Source: an uncultured Clostridia bacterium
Lineage (GTDB): Bacteria; Bacillota; Clostridia; Christensenellales; Borkfalkiaceae
Direction of reading: 5' to 3'
Assembly (NCBI GenBank): GCA_949878885.1
Contig: CATLBN010000001.1
Location: 89,877 to 153,876 of the forward strand
Length of the DNA stretch: 64,000 bases
Shown: positions 24,770 through 33,171 of the stretch, piece after piece
Numbering within the stretch: the stretch's first letter is position 1
How the letters are laid out: each line of letters begins with the position of its first letter
Notes under the pieces: model-generated
Databases searched by the model: none
Seen by the model: only the letters and a program-made list of their open reading frames with translations
Told to the model about the DNA's origin: nothing
Program-made: the position numbers and the translations under genes

Positions 24770-25165
24770 ATGTGCAATATTTTCACTTCCGTTTCGGAAC
24801 GGGAAGCAAAAAATTTAAGCCCTGTAACGCTTGCTTTTATAGGGGACGCGGTTTATTCGCTTTACGTGCGTGCCGACTTAGTGCTTTCGGCGGATTATTC
24901 AGCTGGGGTATTGCAAAAATTGACTGCGGATAAAGTATCCGCGCGCGGACAAAACGCTACGCTTGACAAAGTTATTCAATGTTTTACGGAAGACGAACTT
25001 GCCGTATTTAAACGCGGCAGAAACGCAAAAAAACCTACGCGCAGTAAAAACGCAAGCGTTTGCGAATATAATAACTCTACCGGCTTTGAGGCGGTTTTGG
25101 GCTATTTGTATCTTATAGGCAATTACAAAAGAATAGACGAAATTTTAAACATTGATAAATTATGA
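24770..25165 (+). CDS. mrnC: Mini-ribonuclease III (MrnC)
   Basis: The 131-residue enzyme is the catalytic domain of RNase III without the dsRNA-binding domain. In Bacillus it matures 23S rRNA. Characteristic segments are LAFIGDAVYSLYVRA at the N-terminus, then RGRNAKKPTRSKNASVCEYN and TGFEAVLGYLYLIGN at the C-terminus, containing the acidic catalytic residues. Length and N-terminal position of the IGDA motif agree with the family, so the ATG at 24770 is right even though no ribosome binding site precedes it. It overlaps rlmB by 4 bases. mrnC-rlmB-sigH is the Bacillus order. Confidence 0.95.
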   Translation: MCNIFTSVSEREAKNLSPVTLAFIGDAVYSLYVRADLVLSADYSAGVLQKLTADKVSARGQNATLDKVIQCFTEDELAVFKRGRNAKKPTRSKNASVCEYNNSTGFEAVLGYLYLIGNYKRIDEILNIDKL

Positions 25166-25881
25166 AAATTCAAGGCAGAAACGCGGTATCGGAACTCATA
25201 AAAACGGGCAAAACCATAGATAAAATACTTATGGAAAAAAATCCGCAAGGCAGTTTGAATAAAATATTTTCCGACGCGCGTAAACAAAACGTGCGCGTTC
25301 AGTTTGTAGACAGAAAAGTTTTGGACAAGGAAAGCGAAGATAAGCGTCATCAGGGAGTTATAGCGTTTGCTTCCGATTATAAATACGCTTCGTTAGACGA
25401 TATATTGGGTGCAACCGAAAAAACCGACTCGCTTATTATACTTTGCGATGGCATAGAAGACGTGCATAATCTGGGCTCTATTATAAGAGTTGCCGAATGC
25501 GTAGGCGCAAACGGAGTGGTTATTCCTTCCACAAATTCGGCAAGCGTAACCGAGGCTGTTGTAAGAATTTCGGCAGGCGCTGCGGAACATATGCGCGTTG
25601 CAAAAGTAAATTCGTTAAACAGAACTATCGACCAACTTAAAAAGGCAGGTTATTGGCTGTACGCCTTGGAAGCCGACGGCGAAAGTATTTACGGAAAAGA
25701 TTTCGGCGGGAAAGTCGCCCTTGTTATAGGCGGCGAGGACGGGGGAGTAAAACGGCTTACGCGCGAAAAATGCGATTATTGCGTTTCGCTTCCGCTTAAA
25801 GGCAAAGTAAATTCTTTAAACGCTTCGGTGGCATTGGGCGTTGCGGCTTACGAAATTTTAAGGACGCGTACGCAAAAATAA
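25162..25881 (+). CDS. rlmB: 23S rRNA (guanosine-2'-O)-methyltransferase RlmB (TrmH family)
   Basis: The 239-residue SPOUT methyltransferase modifies the 2'-O of a guanosine in 23S rRNA. The N-terminal substrate-binding domain begins GRNAVSELIKTGKTIDKILM. The knotted SPOUT domain has DGIEDVHNLGSIIRVAECVG, then KDFGGKVALVIGGEDGGVKR and the C-terminal LPLKGKVNSLNASVALGVAAYE with the conserved Asn and Ser. The start overlaps the mrnC stop; sigH starts 2 nt after the stop. The operon context supports RlmB over other TrmH-family members. Confidence 0.95.
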   Translation: MKIQGRNAVSELIKTGKTIDKILMEKNPQGSLNKIFSDARKQNVRVQFVDRKVLDKESEDKRHQGVIAFASDYKYASLDDILGATEKTDSLIILCDGIEDVHNLGSIIRVAECVGANGVVIPSTNSASVTEAVVRISAGAAEHMRVAKVNSLNRTIDQLKKAGYWLYALEADGESIYGKDFGGKVALVIGGEDGGVKRLTREKCDYCVSLPLKGKVNSLNASVALGVAAYEILRTRTQK

Positions 25882-25883
25882 TT

Positions 25884-26435
25884 ATGACTGACGAAAAAAC
25901 TGTTCTGCTTGCCCGCGGCGGCGACAAGGCGGCGGAGGATTTGATACTCAAAAAATATTTACCGCTTGTAAAAGCTGTTTCCGCAAGGTTTTTTCTTTGC
26001 GGAGGCGAAGCCGAAGATTTGGAACAGGAAGGTCTTTGCGGACTTTTTTCGGCTATAAACGGTTTTCACGGCGGCGGCGCAAACTTTTCCACTTACGCAT
26101 ATACGTGTATCAGAAATTCAGTCATAGACGCGGTAAAAAAAAGCAGAGGAGCAAAACATTCCGCGCTGAATAATTTTGTTCCCATTTTGGAAATTTGCGG
26201 AGAAGCATCTTACGAAAATCCCGAAGCCGAGGTAATTAAAAGCGAAAACAGACGTGAATTTTTACAGAAAATTTCAGGCATCTTATCTTCTTTGGAATTT
26301 AAAATTATAGTAATGTATATCGACGGCTCGGCTGTCGGCGAAATATCCGCCGCGCTCGGCAAATCCCAAAAAAGCGTATCCAATGCGTTGGCGCGCGCAA
26401 AAAACAAACTTATAAAACTTTATTCGGAGAAGTAA
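25884..26435 (+). CDS. sigH: RNA polymerase sigma factor, SigH-like
   Basis: The 183-residue sigma-70 family factor has region 2 (KYLPLVKAVSARFFLCGGEA, then EDLEQEGLCGLFSAINGF and FSTYAYTCIRNSVIDAVKK) and region 4 (EFKIIVMYIDGSAVGEISAA, then GKSQKSVSNALARAKNKL). It lacks regions 1 and 3, as SigH does. In Bacillus SigH starts sporulation and competence transcription and lies in this position after rlmB. It is slightly shorter than Bacillus SigH. The stop overlaps the dnaX start (TAATGG), so expression is coupled to it. Confidence 0.88.
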   Translation: MTDEKTVLLARGGDKAAEDLILKKYLPLVKAVSARFFLCGGEAEDLEQEGLCGLFSAINGFHGGGANFSTYAYTCIRNSVIDAVKKSRGAKHSALNNFVPILEICGEASYENPEAEVIKSENRREFLQKISGILSSLEFKIIVMYIDGSAVGEISAALGKSQKSVSNALARAKNKLIKLYSEK

Positions 26436-28174
26436 TGGCATATTTGGCGTTTTACAGAACCTTCCGCCCCGCAACTTTTGACGAGGTAGTAAGGCAGGAA
26501 CATATAGTCCGTATTCTGAAAAATCAAATCGACGGCGACAAGGTAGGGCACGCGTATTTGTTTTGCGGTCCGCGCGGCACAGGCAAAACAACTCTTGCAA
26601 AAATTTTTGCACGCGCAATTAACTGCGAAAATCCGCAAAACGGCTCGCCCTGCGGTAAGTGCGCAACCTGTAAGGCGCTGTCTGACGGGTCGAGTTTGGA
26701 TATTTCGGAAATAGACGCGGCGTCGAACAACGGGGTTGACGAAATGCGCGACCTGCGCGAAAAGGTGCAATATCCACCCGTGGCAGGCAAATATAAAGTT
26801 TATATAATAGACGAAGTGCATATGCTTACCGCGTCTGCATTCAATGCGGTGTTAAAAACGTTGGAAGAACCGCCCCGTCACGCGGTGTTCATTCTTGCCA
26901 CTACCGAACCGCAGAAAATTCCGGCAACCATTTTATCGCGCTGTATGCGTTTTGATTTTAAATTGATTCCTCAATCGGATTTGGAAGAACTTATTAAATC
27001 CGTACTTATAAAAACGGGTAAGCAATTCGAGCCGGAAGCCGTTTCGGCAATCGCGCGCGCAGGCGCCGGCAGCGCAAGGGACAGTTTATCTATAGCCGAT
27101 ATGTGCGCGTCGTACTCAAAGGGCAAGTTGACTTATAACGACGTAAACGCCGTTTTGGGCGGTACGGAATACGCTAAAGTAGCGCATATATGCGGCTTAA
27201 TTATAAAAGAAAACGCCGCAGGAGCGCTTGAAGCGGTTGAAAATATTTTGGCTACAGGCAAAAGCGTGGGCGTGCTTATTAAGGATATGCTGTCGTTTTT
27301 AAACGATTGCGCAATAGTTAAAGTTTGCAAGTCGGCGCGAGAAATTATTAATTTACCCGAAGAAACGTTTAAACTTATTCACAACGTTGCGGCAGAGAGC
27401 GACGGGCACAAATTGCTGCGCGTTACCGAAATTATTTCCAAAGCCGAAACCGATATGCGCTATTCAACAAACGGCAGAATAACTTTGGAAACGGCGGTTT
27501 TAAAGTGCGCTATGCCCGCTGCCGATTACAATATAGACGCGCTTATAGGTAAAATAAACGCTATTGAAAAAAAGATTAACCAAGGCATATCTCTTGCTCC
27601 TTCCGCCGCAGAAGAAAGCTTGCAAAAAGTCGAAAAAACGGAATTGCCCCCCGAATATGGCAAAGTTAACGATTTAAAAAGCGAAAAAATAATAGATAAA
27701 AATTCAAAATCCCAAAGCAAAGCCAATTTAACGGCGGCTTCGGATGAAGATTTTTCCGAAAGCCCGTTTAAAGAAAATGCTAACGTAACGGTAACGCAGC
27801 CAGCGCTTTGGGAAACGGGTGCGGCGTCTTCGCCGCCCTCCGCGTGTACGCTTTCCGAAAGCGAAAAACGTACGGTATTTGCAAAATTTATAAAAAGTTT
27901 GCGCACCGCGCATAAAAATGCGGTATTGTTTACTCTCTGTATGGATTTAGCAAGTACGTTCGAGGGCGATAATTTAATTTTAACTACGGACAGCGAGGCA
28001 GTGTTCAAAGCCTTGAACCGTACGGAAAACAATAAATTTATGTCCGAAGTTTTAGCCGAATTGGGAGTGGCGCAGTTTGAAGTGCGCTATGCTAAAAAGG
28101 GCGAAAGCAAATACGATGCGGCGGTTAAAGAGCTTAAAAACAATTTCGACGGAATAAACATAGAAATTAAATAA
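26435..28174 (+). CDS. dnaX: DNA polymerase III subunit gamma/tau
   Basis: The 579-residue clamp-loader ATPase begins AYLAFYRTFRPATFDEVV and has Walker A GPRGTGKTTLAKI (about 45), a four-Cys zinc site (Cys in AINCEN, then CGKCATC), the DEVHML box and sensor ATTEPQKIPATILSRC. Domain III runs to about 360, then comes a low-complexity linker and a C-terminal domain (about 460-579) that starts FAKFIKSLRTAHKNAVLF, the tau-specific part. A copy of the dispersed repeat lies in the linker (27642-27659) and is translated as part of ELPPEYG. The ATG overlaps the sigH stop. ybaB and recR follow, the usual replication/recombination order. Confidence 0.97.
   Translation: MAYLAFYRTFRPATFDEVVRQEHIVRILKNQIDGDKVGHAYLFCGPRGTGKTTLAKIFARAINCENPQNGSPCGKCATCKALSDGSSLDISEIDAASNNGVDEMRDLREKVQYPPVAGKYKVYIIDEVHMLTASAFNAVLKTLEEPPRHAVFILATTEPQKIPATILSRCMRFDFKLIPQSDLEELIKSVLIKTGKQFEPEAVSAIARAGAGSARDSLSIADMCASYSKGKLTYNDVNAVLGGTEYAKVAHICGLIIKENAAGALEAVENILATGKSVGVLIKDMLSFLNDCAIVKVCKSAREIINLPEETFKLIHNVAAESDGHKLLRVTEIISKAETDMRYSTNGRITLETAVLKCAMPAADYNIDALIGKINAIEKKINQGISLAPSAAEESLQKVEKTELPPEYGKVNDLKSEKIIDKNSKSQSKANLTAASDEDFSESPFKENANVTVTQPALWETGAASSPPSACTLSESEKRTVFAKFIKSLRTAHKNAVLFTLCMDLASTFEGDNLILTTDSEAVFKALNRTENNKFMSEVLAELGVAQFEVRYAKKGESKYDAAVKELKNNFDGINIEIK
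27642..27659 (-). repeat. Dispersed element copy 4, inside dnaX
   Basis: Read on the minus strand the core is CATATTCGGGGGGCAATT, preceded by GTTAACTTTGC. The copy is inside the dnaX linker between domain III and the C-terminal domain, a region that tolerates inserted sequence. Frame is kept and no stop codon is introduced. Confidence 0.65.
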
Positions 28175-28210
28175 CCTGATTACATTAAGTTTATTTTTAT
28201 AAGGAGTTAT

Positions 28211-28570
28211 ATGGCAGGATTTAAAGGCGGAATGGGCAATATGCAAAATCTTATGCGCGAAGCGCAGAAGATGCAGGAACAAATGCAGGAAGCTGATAAA
28301 GAGCTTGAAGAACTTGAAGTAGTGGGGCTCTCCGGCGGCGGCGAAGAAGGCGATGAAACCGTTGTTGTTTATATGAACGGCAAAAAAATAATAAACGGTA
28401 TCGAGTTCGGCAGTAAACTTTCGGAAATTGTAGACATTTCCGACGGCGACGACGTTGAAATGCTCGAAGATTTGATTATGGCGGCTATAAACGACGGCTA
28501 CAAAAAAGCCGAAGAACTTTATAACGAAAAAATGGGTCCCTACGCAAAGGCAGGCAAAGGGCTGTTGTAA
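28211..28570 (+). CDS. ybaB: YbaB/EbfC family nucleoid-associated protein
   Basis: The 119-residue DNA-binding protein is a small dimer with a helix-strand-helix fold, encoded between dnaX and recR in most bacteria. The typical start MQNLMREAQKMQEQMQEADK follows a short Gly-rich N-terminus (AGFKGGMGN). The central strand segment carries VVVYMNGKKI and the C-terminal helix LEDLIMAAINDGYKKAEEL. The last residues GPYAKAGKGLL vary in the family. RBS AAGGAGTTAT is before the ATG. It is the second gene of the dnaX-ybaB-recR unit. Confidence 0.95.
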   Translation: MAGFKGGMGNMQNLMREAQKMQEQMQEADKELEELEVVGLSGGGEEGDETVVVYMNGKKIINGIEFGSKLSEIVDISDGDDVEMLEDLIMAAINDGYKKAEELYNEKMGPYAKAGKGLL

Positions 28571-28618
28571 AAGACAAAATTAAACGCCGTTATTTAATAA
28601 AACCTAAAAAGGTAATAG

Positions 28619-29209
28619 ATGGATATTTTTATAGAGCCGATAGGCAAACTTATAAATCAGTTTACCAAGCTTCCGGGCGTAGGTAAAAAAACCGCTCAGC
28701 GGTACGCCTATAAAATTATAGGTATGACCGATGCCGAAGCAAAGGAATTTGCGGAAAGCGTGCTGTATTGCAAACAAAAAGTCAAATATTGCAAAACCTG
28801 CGGTAATTTTACCGAAAACGAAATTTGCGACGTTTGCAAAAACAGAAGCCATTCCGCGATTTGCGTGGTAAAAGAGCCCAAGGACGTTATAGCAATGGAA
28901 AAGCTGCGCGAATTTAAGGGCGTTTATCACGTTTTACACGGAGTTATAAGTCCAATGGACGGGATAGGTCCAAACGATATACGCATAAAAGAGCTGCTTG
29001 CACGTATAGACGGCGAAGTTAAAGAAGTTATTATGGCAACCAATCCCGACGTAGAGGGCGAAGCTACGGCTATGTACATAGCAAAGCTTTTAAAACCGCT
29101 TGGAGTAAACGTTACGCGGCTTGCGCACGGCATTCCCATAGGCGGAGAGTTGGAATACACAGACGAAGTAACCCTGTCGCGCGCTTTAAGCGAAAGAAAA
29201 AGTTTATAA
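28619..29209 (+). CDS. recR: Recombination protein RecR
   Basis: The 196-residue protein acts with RecF and RecO to load RecA on gaps. In order: helix-hairpin-helix [16 protein letters not shown] (residues 15-30), a four-Cys zinc finger ([16 protein letters not shown]), the Toprim domain with [13 protein letters not shown], and the Walker-like C-terminal [20 protein letters not shown]. Its length is standard. It starts 48 bp after ybaB and is followed by gpsA 26 bp later. Confidence 0.97.
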   Translation: MDIFIEPIGKLINQFTKLPGVGKKTAQRYAYKIIGMTDAEAKEFAESVLYCKQKVKYCKTCGNFTENEICDVCKNRSHSAICVVKEPKDVIAMEKLREFKGVYHVLHGVISPMDGIGPNDIRIKELLARIDGEVKEVIMATNPDVEGEATAMYIAKLLKPLGVNVTRLAHGIPIGGELEYTDEVTLSRALSERKSL

Positions 29210-29235
29210 ATTCAAAAAACAGTTTGGAGTGATTT

Positions 29236-30225
29236 ATGAAAATATCGGTTTTAGGATGCGGCCGCTGGGGTTCGTTTATAGCTTGGTATCAGGCAACCGT
29301 ATTAAAAAACCAGGTTATTTCTTGGGGTCCTGAGGGCGAATATTCATACGAAGTGCTTAAAAACACGGGCAGAAACGAGTATGTAGAGCTGGATAAATCA
29401 ATTACGCTTACGTGCGATTTAAAGTTTGCCGTAGATAAAAGCGATGTTATTATAATATCTATTTCCTCGCAGGGTTTGCGCGGTTTTATGAAAAAAATAA
29501 CCGCTTATAATGTAAAAGACAAGATTTTTGTTCTTTGTATGAAAGGTATAGAGGAAAGTACGGGCAAAAGACTTTCCGAAGTGCTTATAGAAAGCGGTAT
29601 TCAAAAAAATAAAATAGCCGTATGGGTGGGACCCGGACATATACAGGCTTTTACAAGCGGAATTCCAAATTGTATGATTATAGACAGTTATTCCGCAGAA
29701 CTTAAAAAAGAACTTGCAAATAAATTCAAGTCCAATTTAATACGTTTTTATTACGGAAACGATATAATAGGCAACGAAATAGGCGCTGCAGCTAAAAACG
29801 TTTTGGGTATAGCCGCAGGCGTGTTGGACGGCAGCGGATACGTAAGTTTAAAAGGTCCGCTTATGGCACGCGGCGCGTTCGAAGTTGGTAAACTTATTAA
29901 GGCAATGGGCGGCGAGTTTAACTCTGCTTACGGGTTGGCGCATTTGGGAGATTACGAAACAACGCTGTTTTCCGAATTTTCGCACAACCGCAGATACGGC
30001 GAAATGATGGCGCACGGCGCAAAATTCGATAAGCTTGCCGAAGGCGTTATGACAGCCAAGGCAATGAAAGAGCTTGCGGACAGATATAATTTGGAAATGC
30101 CCATTACCGAAGCGGTTTACGAAGCTTGTTTTTTATCGCACGTATTCGAAGACGGCGACGGCGCGAAAAACTGTATGAATATAATTTTAAAGCTTTTCGA
30201 CAGAGTAACCAAAAGCGAATTTTAA
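29236..30225 (+). CDS. gpsA: Glycerol-3-phosphate dehydrogenase [NAD(P)+], GpsA-like
   Basis: The 329-residue enzyme reduces dihydroxyacetone phosphate to sn-glycerol-3-phosphate for phospholipid synthesis. The NAD-binding loop is GCGRWGSFIAWYQA at residues 7-20, KGIEESTGKRLSEVL is conserved, and the catalytic Lys sits in AAKNVLGIAAGVLDG. The substrate-loop sequence GLAHLGDYETTLFSEFSHNR replaces the usual GLGDLxxTCxSxxSRNR, and GPGHIQAF stands for the usual GPSHAEE. This is a divergent member, and activity with another phosphorylated alcohol cannot be excluded. RBS TTTGGAGTG precedes the ATG. Confidence 0.85.
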   Translation: MKISVLGCGRWGSFIAWYQATVLKNQVISWGPEGEYSYEVLKNTGRNEYVELDKSITLTCDLKFAVDKSDVIIISISSQGLRGFMKKITAYNVKDKIFVLCMKGIEESTGKRLSEVLIESGIQKNKIAVWVGPGHIQAFTSGIPNCMIIDSYSAELKKELANKFKSNLIRFYYGNDIIGNEIGAAAKNVLGIAAGVLDGSGYVSLKGPLMARGAFEVGKLIKAMGGEFNSAYGLAHLGDYETTLFSEFSHNRRYGEMMAHGAKFDKLAEGVMTAKAMKELADRYNLEMPITEAVYEACFLSHVFEDGDGAKNCMNIILKLFDRVTKSEF

Positions 30226-30297
30226 AATTTTACGGATTATAAACTTATAACCGAATTTAAACAATTTACAAATTTTTTATATATACGAGGCATTATT

Positions 30298-32127
30298 TTG
30301 ATTAGAGAAGATTTGAGAAACGTAGCTATAATCGCGCACGTAGACCACGGCAAAACCACGCTTGTTGACGCTATGTTAAAGCAGAGCCACACTTTCCGCG
30401 ACAACCAGTCGGTTGAAGAACGCGTAATGGATTCTGGCGATTTGGAGCGCGAAAGAGGAATTACCATACTTGCAAAAAATACGTCAATACACTACAACGG
30501 CGTTAAAATCAACGTTGTAGACACTCCGGGACACGCGGATTTTTCCGGAGAAGTAGAACGCGTTATGATGATGGTAAACGGCGTGTTGGTGCTTGTAGAC
30601 GCGGCGGAAGGACCTATGCCGCAAACGCGTTTCGTTATGCAAAAAGCGCTTGAAATGGGACACAGGCTTATAATCGTAGTAAACAAAATAGACCGTCCCG
30701 ACGCAAGATTAAACGAAGTTCAGGACGAAATTTTAGAGCTTTTGCTTGAACTTGACGCCTCTGACGACCAGCTTATGTCGCCAGTGGTTTGGTGTTCGGG
30801 CAGGGACGGTACTGCAACTTTGGATTTAAACAGCAAAGGCAAAGATTTGTGCCCGCTTTTCGAAACTATACTCAGTCATATCAAACCTATGGACGCTGAT
30901 ACCGAGGGCGCTGCGCAGGTGCTTGTTTCTTCTATCGACTACAACGAATACGTTGGCAGAATAGGCATCGGCAGAATAGAACGCGGCGAAGTTAAGCAGG
31001 GGCAAAGCGTTACGGTTTGCAATTACAATAATTTGCAATTAAAAACGCCCGGTAAAATAGTTAATTTGTATCAAATAGAAGGTTTACAGCGCGTCCCCTG
31101 CGAAACGGCAAAGGCCGGAGATATAATTTGTTTTTCGGGGCTCGAAAAAATCAATATCGGCGATACCGTTTGTTCAAACGATTGCATAGAGCCGCATAAG
31201 TTTGTAAAAATAACCGAGCCTACTGTTGAAATGACTTTTTCCGTAAACGATTCGCCGTTTGCGGGGAAAGAAGGGAAATGGGTTACCACAAGACATTTGC
31301 GGGACAGGCTTTTTAAAGAACTTTTAAAAGACGTTTCGCTGCGCGTTGAAGAAACGGGTTCCGCCGACAGTTACAGAGTATGCGGCAGGGGCGAAATGCA
31401 TCTTTCTATTTTAATAGAGAATATGCGCAGAGAAGGTTACGAATTTCAGGTTTCAACGCCGCGCGTTATGTTTAAAGATATTGACGGCGTGCGCTGCGAA
31501 CCGATGGAACGGCTTATAGTGGACGTGCCCGAAGACGCAACGGGTTCGGTTTTTCAAAGTATGGGCAACCGCAAGGGCGAACTTTTGCATATGAGCGCGA
31601 TTGGTTCGCGCACAAGATTGGAATTTATTATTCCTGCGCGCGGATTGTTCGGCTATAAATCTGAATTTTTAACCTCAACTAAGGGCGAAGGCGTTATGAA
31701 CAGCGTGTTTTTCGAGTATCAGCCTTACAAAGGCGAACTTTCGCGCAGAAGCACGGGTTCGCTTGTTGCTTTCGAAACGGGCGAAGCCGTAACTTACGGG
31801 CTTTTTAACGCGCAGGGCAGAGGTGCGCTGTTTATCGGCGCCGGCACTCCCGTTTACGAAGGTATGGTTATAGGTGAAAGTCCCAAAAACGAAGATATAA
31901 ACGTAAACGTTTGCAAAACAAAGCACTTGACAAACACTCGGTCAAGTTCAAGCGACGACGCGTTAAGGCTTATAACTCCTAAGCGTATGAGTTTGGAAGA
32001 ATGTCTTGAATTTATAGGCGACGACGAACTTTTGGAGGTTACTCCCAAAAATATTCGCATACGCAAGCGTATTTTAGACAGCGAATTAAGAGCAAAAGCG
32101 CGTGCAAAAGAGAAAAAATCCCTATAA
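30298..32127 (+). CDS. typA: Ribosome-associated GTPase TypA/BipA
   Basis: The 609-residue translational GTPase resembles EF-G and acts in 50S assembly and stress response. G motifs: [13 protein letters not shown] (G1), [11 protein letters not shown] (G2), DTPGHADF (G3) and NKIDRPDA (G4). Domain II, the EF-G-like domains III and V ([36 protein letters not shown]) and the BipA-specific C-terminal domain ([15 protein letters not shown]) are all present. The start is TTG at 30298, supported by ACGAGGCATTATT; no ATG fits the conserved N-terminus [15 protein letters not shown]. It is followed by a terminator before yabP. Confidence 0.97.
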   Translation: MIREDLRNVAIIAHVDHGKTTLVDAMLKQSHTFRDNQSVEERVMDSGDLERERGITILAKNTSIHYNGVKINVVDTPGHADFSGEVERVMMMVNGVLVLVDAAEGPMPQTRFVMQKALEMGHRLIIVVNKIDRPDARLNEVQDEILELLLELDASDDQLMSPVVWCSGRDGTATLDLNSKGKDLCPLFETILSHIKPMDADTEGAAQVLVSSIDYNEYVGRIGIGRIERGEVKQGQSVTVCNYNNLQLKTPGKIVNLYQIEGLQRVPCETAKAGDIICFSGLEKINIGDTVCSNDCIEPHKFVKITEPTVEMTFSVNDSPFAGKEGKWVTTRHLRDRLFKELLKDVSLRVEETGSADSYRVCGRGEMHLSILIENMRREGYEFQVSTPRVMFKDIDGVRCEPMERLIVDVPEDATGSVFQSMGNRKGELLHMSAIGSRTRLEFIIPARGLFGYKSEFLTSTKGEGVMNSVFFEYQPYKGELSRRSTGSLVAFETGEAVTYGLFNAQGRGALFIGAGTPVYEGMVIGESPKNEDINVNVCKTKHLTNTRSSSSDDALRLITPKRMSLEECLEFIGDDELLEVTPKNIRIRKRILDSELRAKARAKEKKSL

Positions 32128-32175
32128 CGGCTTTATGTTTTATTTCATAAATCCTTAAAAACCGACATATATATA

Positions 32176-32209
32176 TACCACACCCACGGGCGTGGTATTT
32201 TTATTTTTT
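32176..32209 (+). terminator. Terminator after typA
   Basis: TACCACACCC and GGGCGTGGTA pair over 10 bp with one mismatch and are followed by TTTTTATTTTTT. It separates typA from the sporulation/division genes. Confidence 0.85.
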
Positions 32210-32219
32210 GTGGTGAGTT

Positions 32220-32471
32220 ATGGAAGAAGGACACAATTTAAATGTTGAACAATGCAAAAAAATAACCGCAACGCAAATTTTAAGCGTAGACGCTTTTTCG
32301 GATAAGCAAATTATACTAAGCTATTCCGGCGGAAGAATTGCCGTTGCGGGCAGCGGAATGAAAATTATTAATTTTTCAAAAACAAGCGGAGCTTTTGCGG
32401 CAACCGGAAGTATAACGGGAGTAAAATATATGCAAAAGGGCGGCAGCTTAAAACAGCGTTTATTTAAATAA
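32220..32471 (+). CDS. yabP: Sporulation protein YabP
   Basis: The 83-residue protein belongs to the YabP/YqfC family of forespore/mother-cell envelope proteins needed for spore maturation. The sequence is of the strand-rich YabP type: KKITATQILSVDAFSDKQII, the G-rich GGRIAVAGSGMKIINFSKTS and GSITGVKYM. No signal or membrane segment is predicted. It lies 38 bp before yabQ, the conserved pair. The usual partner upstream, an S4-domain RNA-binding gene, is not here; typA precedes it. The ATG has GTGGTGAGTT upstream as a weak ribosome binding site. Confidence 0.85.
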   Translation: MEEGHNLNVEQCKKITATQILSVDAFSDKQIILSYSGGRIAVAGSGMKIINFSKTSGAFAATGSITGVKYMQKGGSLKQRLFK

Positions 32472-32508
32472 AAAATCCGTTGCGCATTTTGTGCGTTTTT
32501 AAAAATTT

Positions 32509-32988
32509 ATGCAGTTTTTTATTTTTATGGTGTGTATGTTCAGCGGTGTAATCAGCGGAACGGTTTACGACGTTTTTTACGTAGCCCGATGCTGTTTATG
32601 CGGCGTGGATAAGGACGAATATACCGCAAAAGACAGAATTTTTATTTTTATTTGCGACTTTTTCTATTGTTTAGTGTTTGCCGCAGGTTTTATTTTTACG
32701 TCCGTAATGTTCGATTTTTACTCTTTAAGACTGTATATGTTAATAGGTTGCGTGTTAGGAGCAATCATTTATTTAAAAAGTTTTCACATAATTGTTGCAT
32801 TTCTGGTAAAGAGGGTATATAATAAAATACGACAGACTAAGGAGAAGCACAATGAGCGAGCAAAAGCGCAACCGCATCGCCGCCGCAATCACGGTAAACG
32901 TAATACTCTTAATCGTCGTTCTCGTCGCCGTACTAATTTACCAAATGGTGTATCTGGCGGCAGTTTCGTCAAAAGAGAAGCAGATTGA
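32509..32988 (+). CDS. yabQ: Spore cortex protein YabQ, overlapping divIC
   Basis: The membrane protein is needed for cortex formation. N-terminal segment MQFFIFMVCMFSGVISGTVY, a short polar loop with CLCGVDKDEYTAKDRIF, then a hydrophobic FIFICDFFYCLVFAAGFIFT stretch and another at about residues 78-104 fit YabQ topology. The reading frame continues for 159 codons and overlaps the start of divIC by 137 bases. The last about 45 residues are Arg/His/Asn-rich and come from the divIC coding sequence read in another frame. The family core ends near residue 110 (VYNKIRQTKEKH), so this tail is probably dispensable. No ribosome binding site stands out before the ATG. Confidence 0.82.
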   Translation: MQFFIFMVCMFSGVISGTVYDVFYVARCCLCGVDKDEYTAKDRIFIFICDFFYCLVFAAGFIFTSVMFDFYSLRLYMLIGCVLGAIIYLKSFHIIVAFLVKRVYNKIRQTKEKHNERAKAQPHRRRNHGKRNTLNRRSRRRTNLPNGVSGGSFVKREAD

Positions 32989-33115
32989 AGCGGAAATTGC
33001 CTATTATCAGCAGCTTATAAACGAAGGTAAGCTGGACTTGGAAACGCTACAATCCGACGAGTATTTAATGGAACTTGCTTTAAAATACGGCTTCTATTTT
33101 CCCGACGGCAAATAA
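32852..33115 (+). CDS. divIC: Septum formation initiator protein DivIC (FtsB-like)
   Basis: The 87-residue bitopic divisome protein has a basic N-terminus (MSEQKRNR), one membrane segment at about residues 10-33 (ITVNVILLIVVLVAVLIYQM) and an extracytoplasmic coiled coil beginning SSKEKQIEAEIAYYQQLINE, ending with the ELALKYGFYFPDG motif typical of DivIC/FtsB. AAGGAGAAGCACA is a strong ribosome binding site inside yabQ. The gene lies in the standard yabP-yabQ-divIC order. The start falls 137 bases before the yabQ stop codon, which makes an unusually long overlap. Confidence 0.92.
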   Translation: MSEQKRNRIAAAITVNVILLIVVLVAVLIYQMVYLAAVSSKEKQIEAEIAYYQQLINEGKLDLETLQSDEYLMELALKYGFYFPDGK

Positions 33116-33171
33116 AACGCGGTACTCATAAAAAGCGCACAATTATTTAACTGTTTTTTACAGGAAGTTAT

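Noticed and set aside
24742..24933. ORF overlapping the start of mrnC in another frame
   Set aside because: mrnC has clear family motifs in its own frame and the near-consensus promoter fits mrnC.
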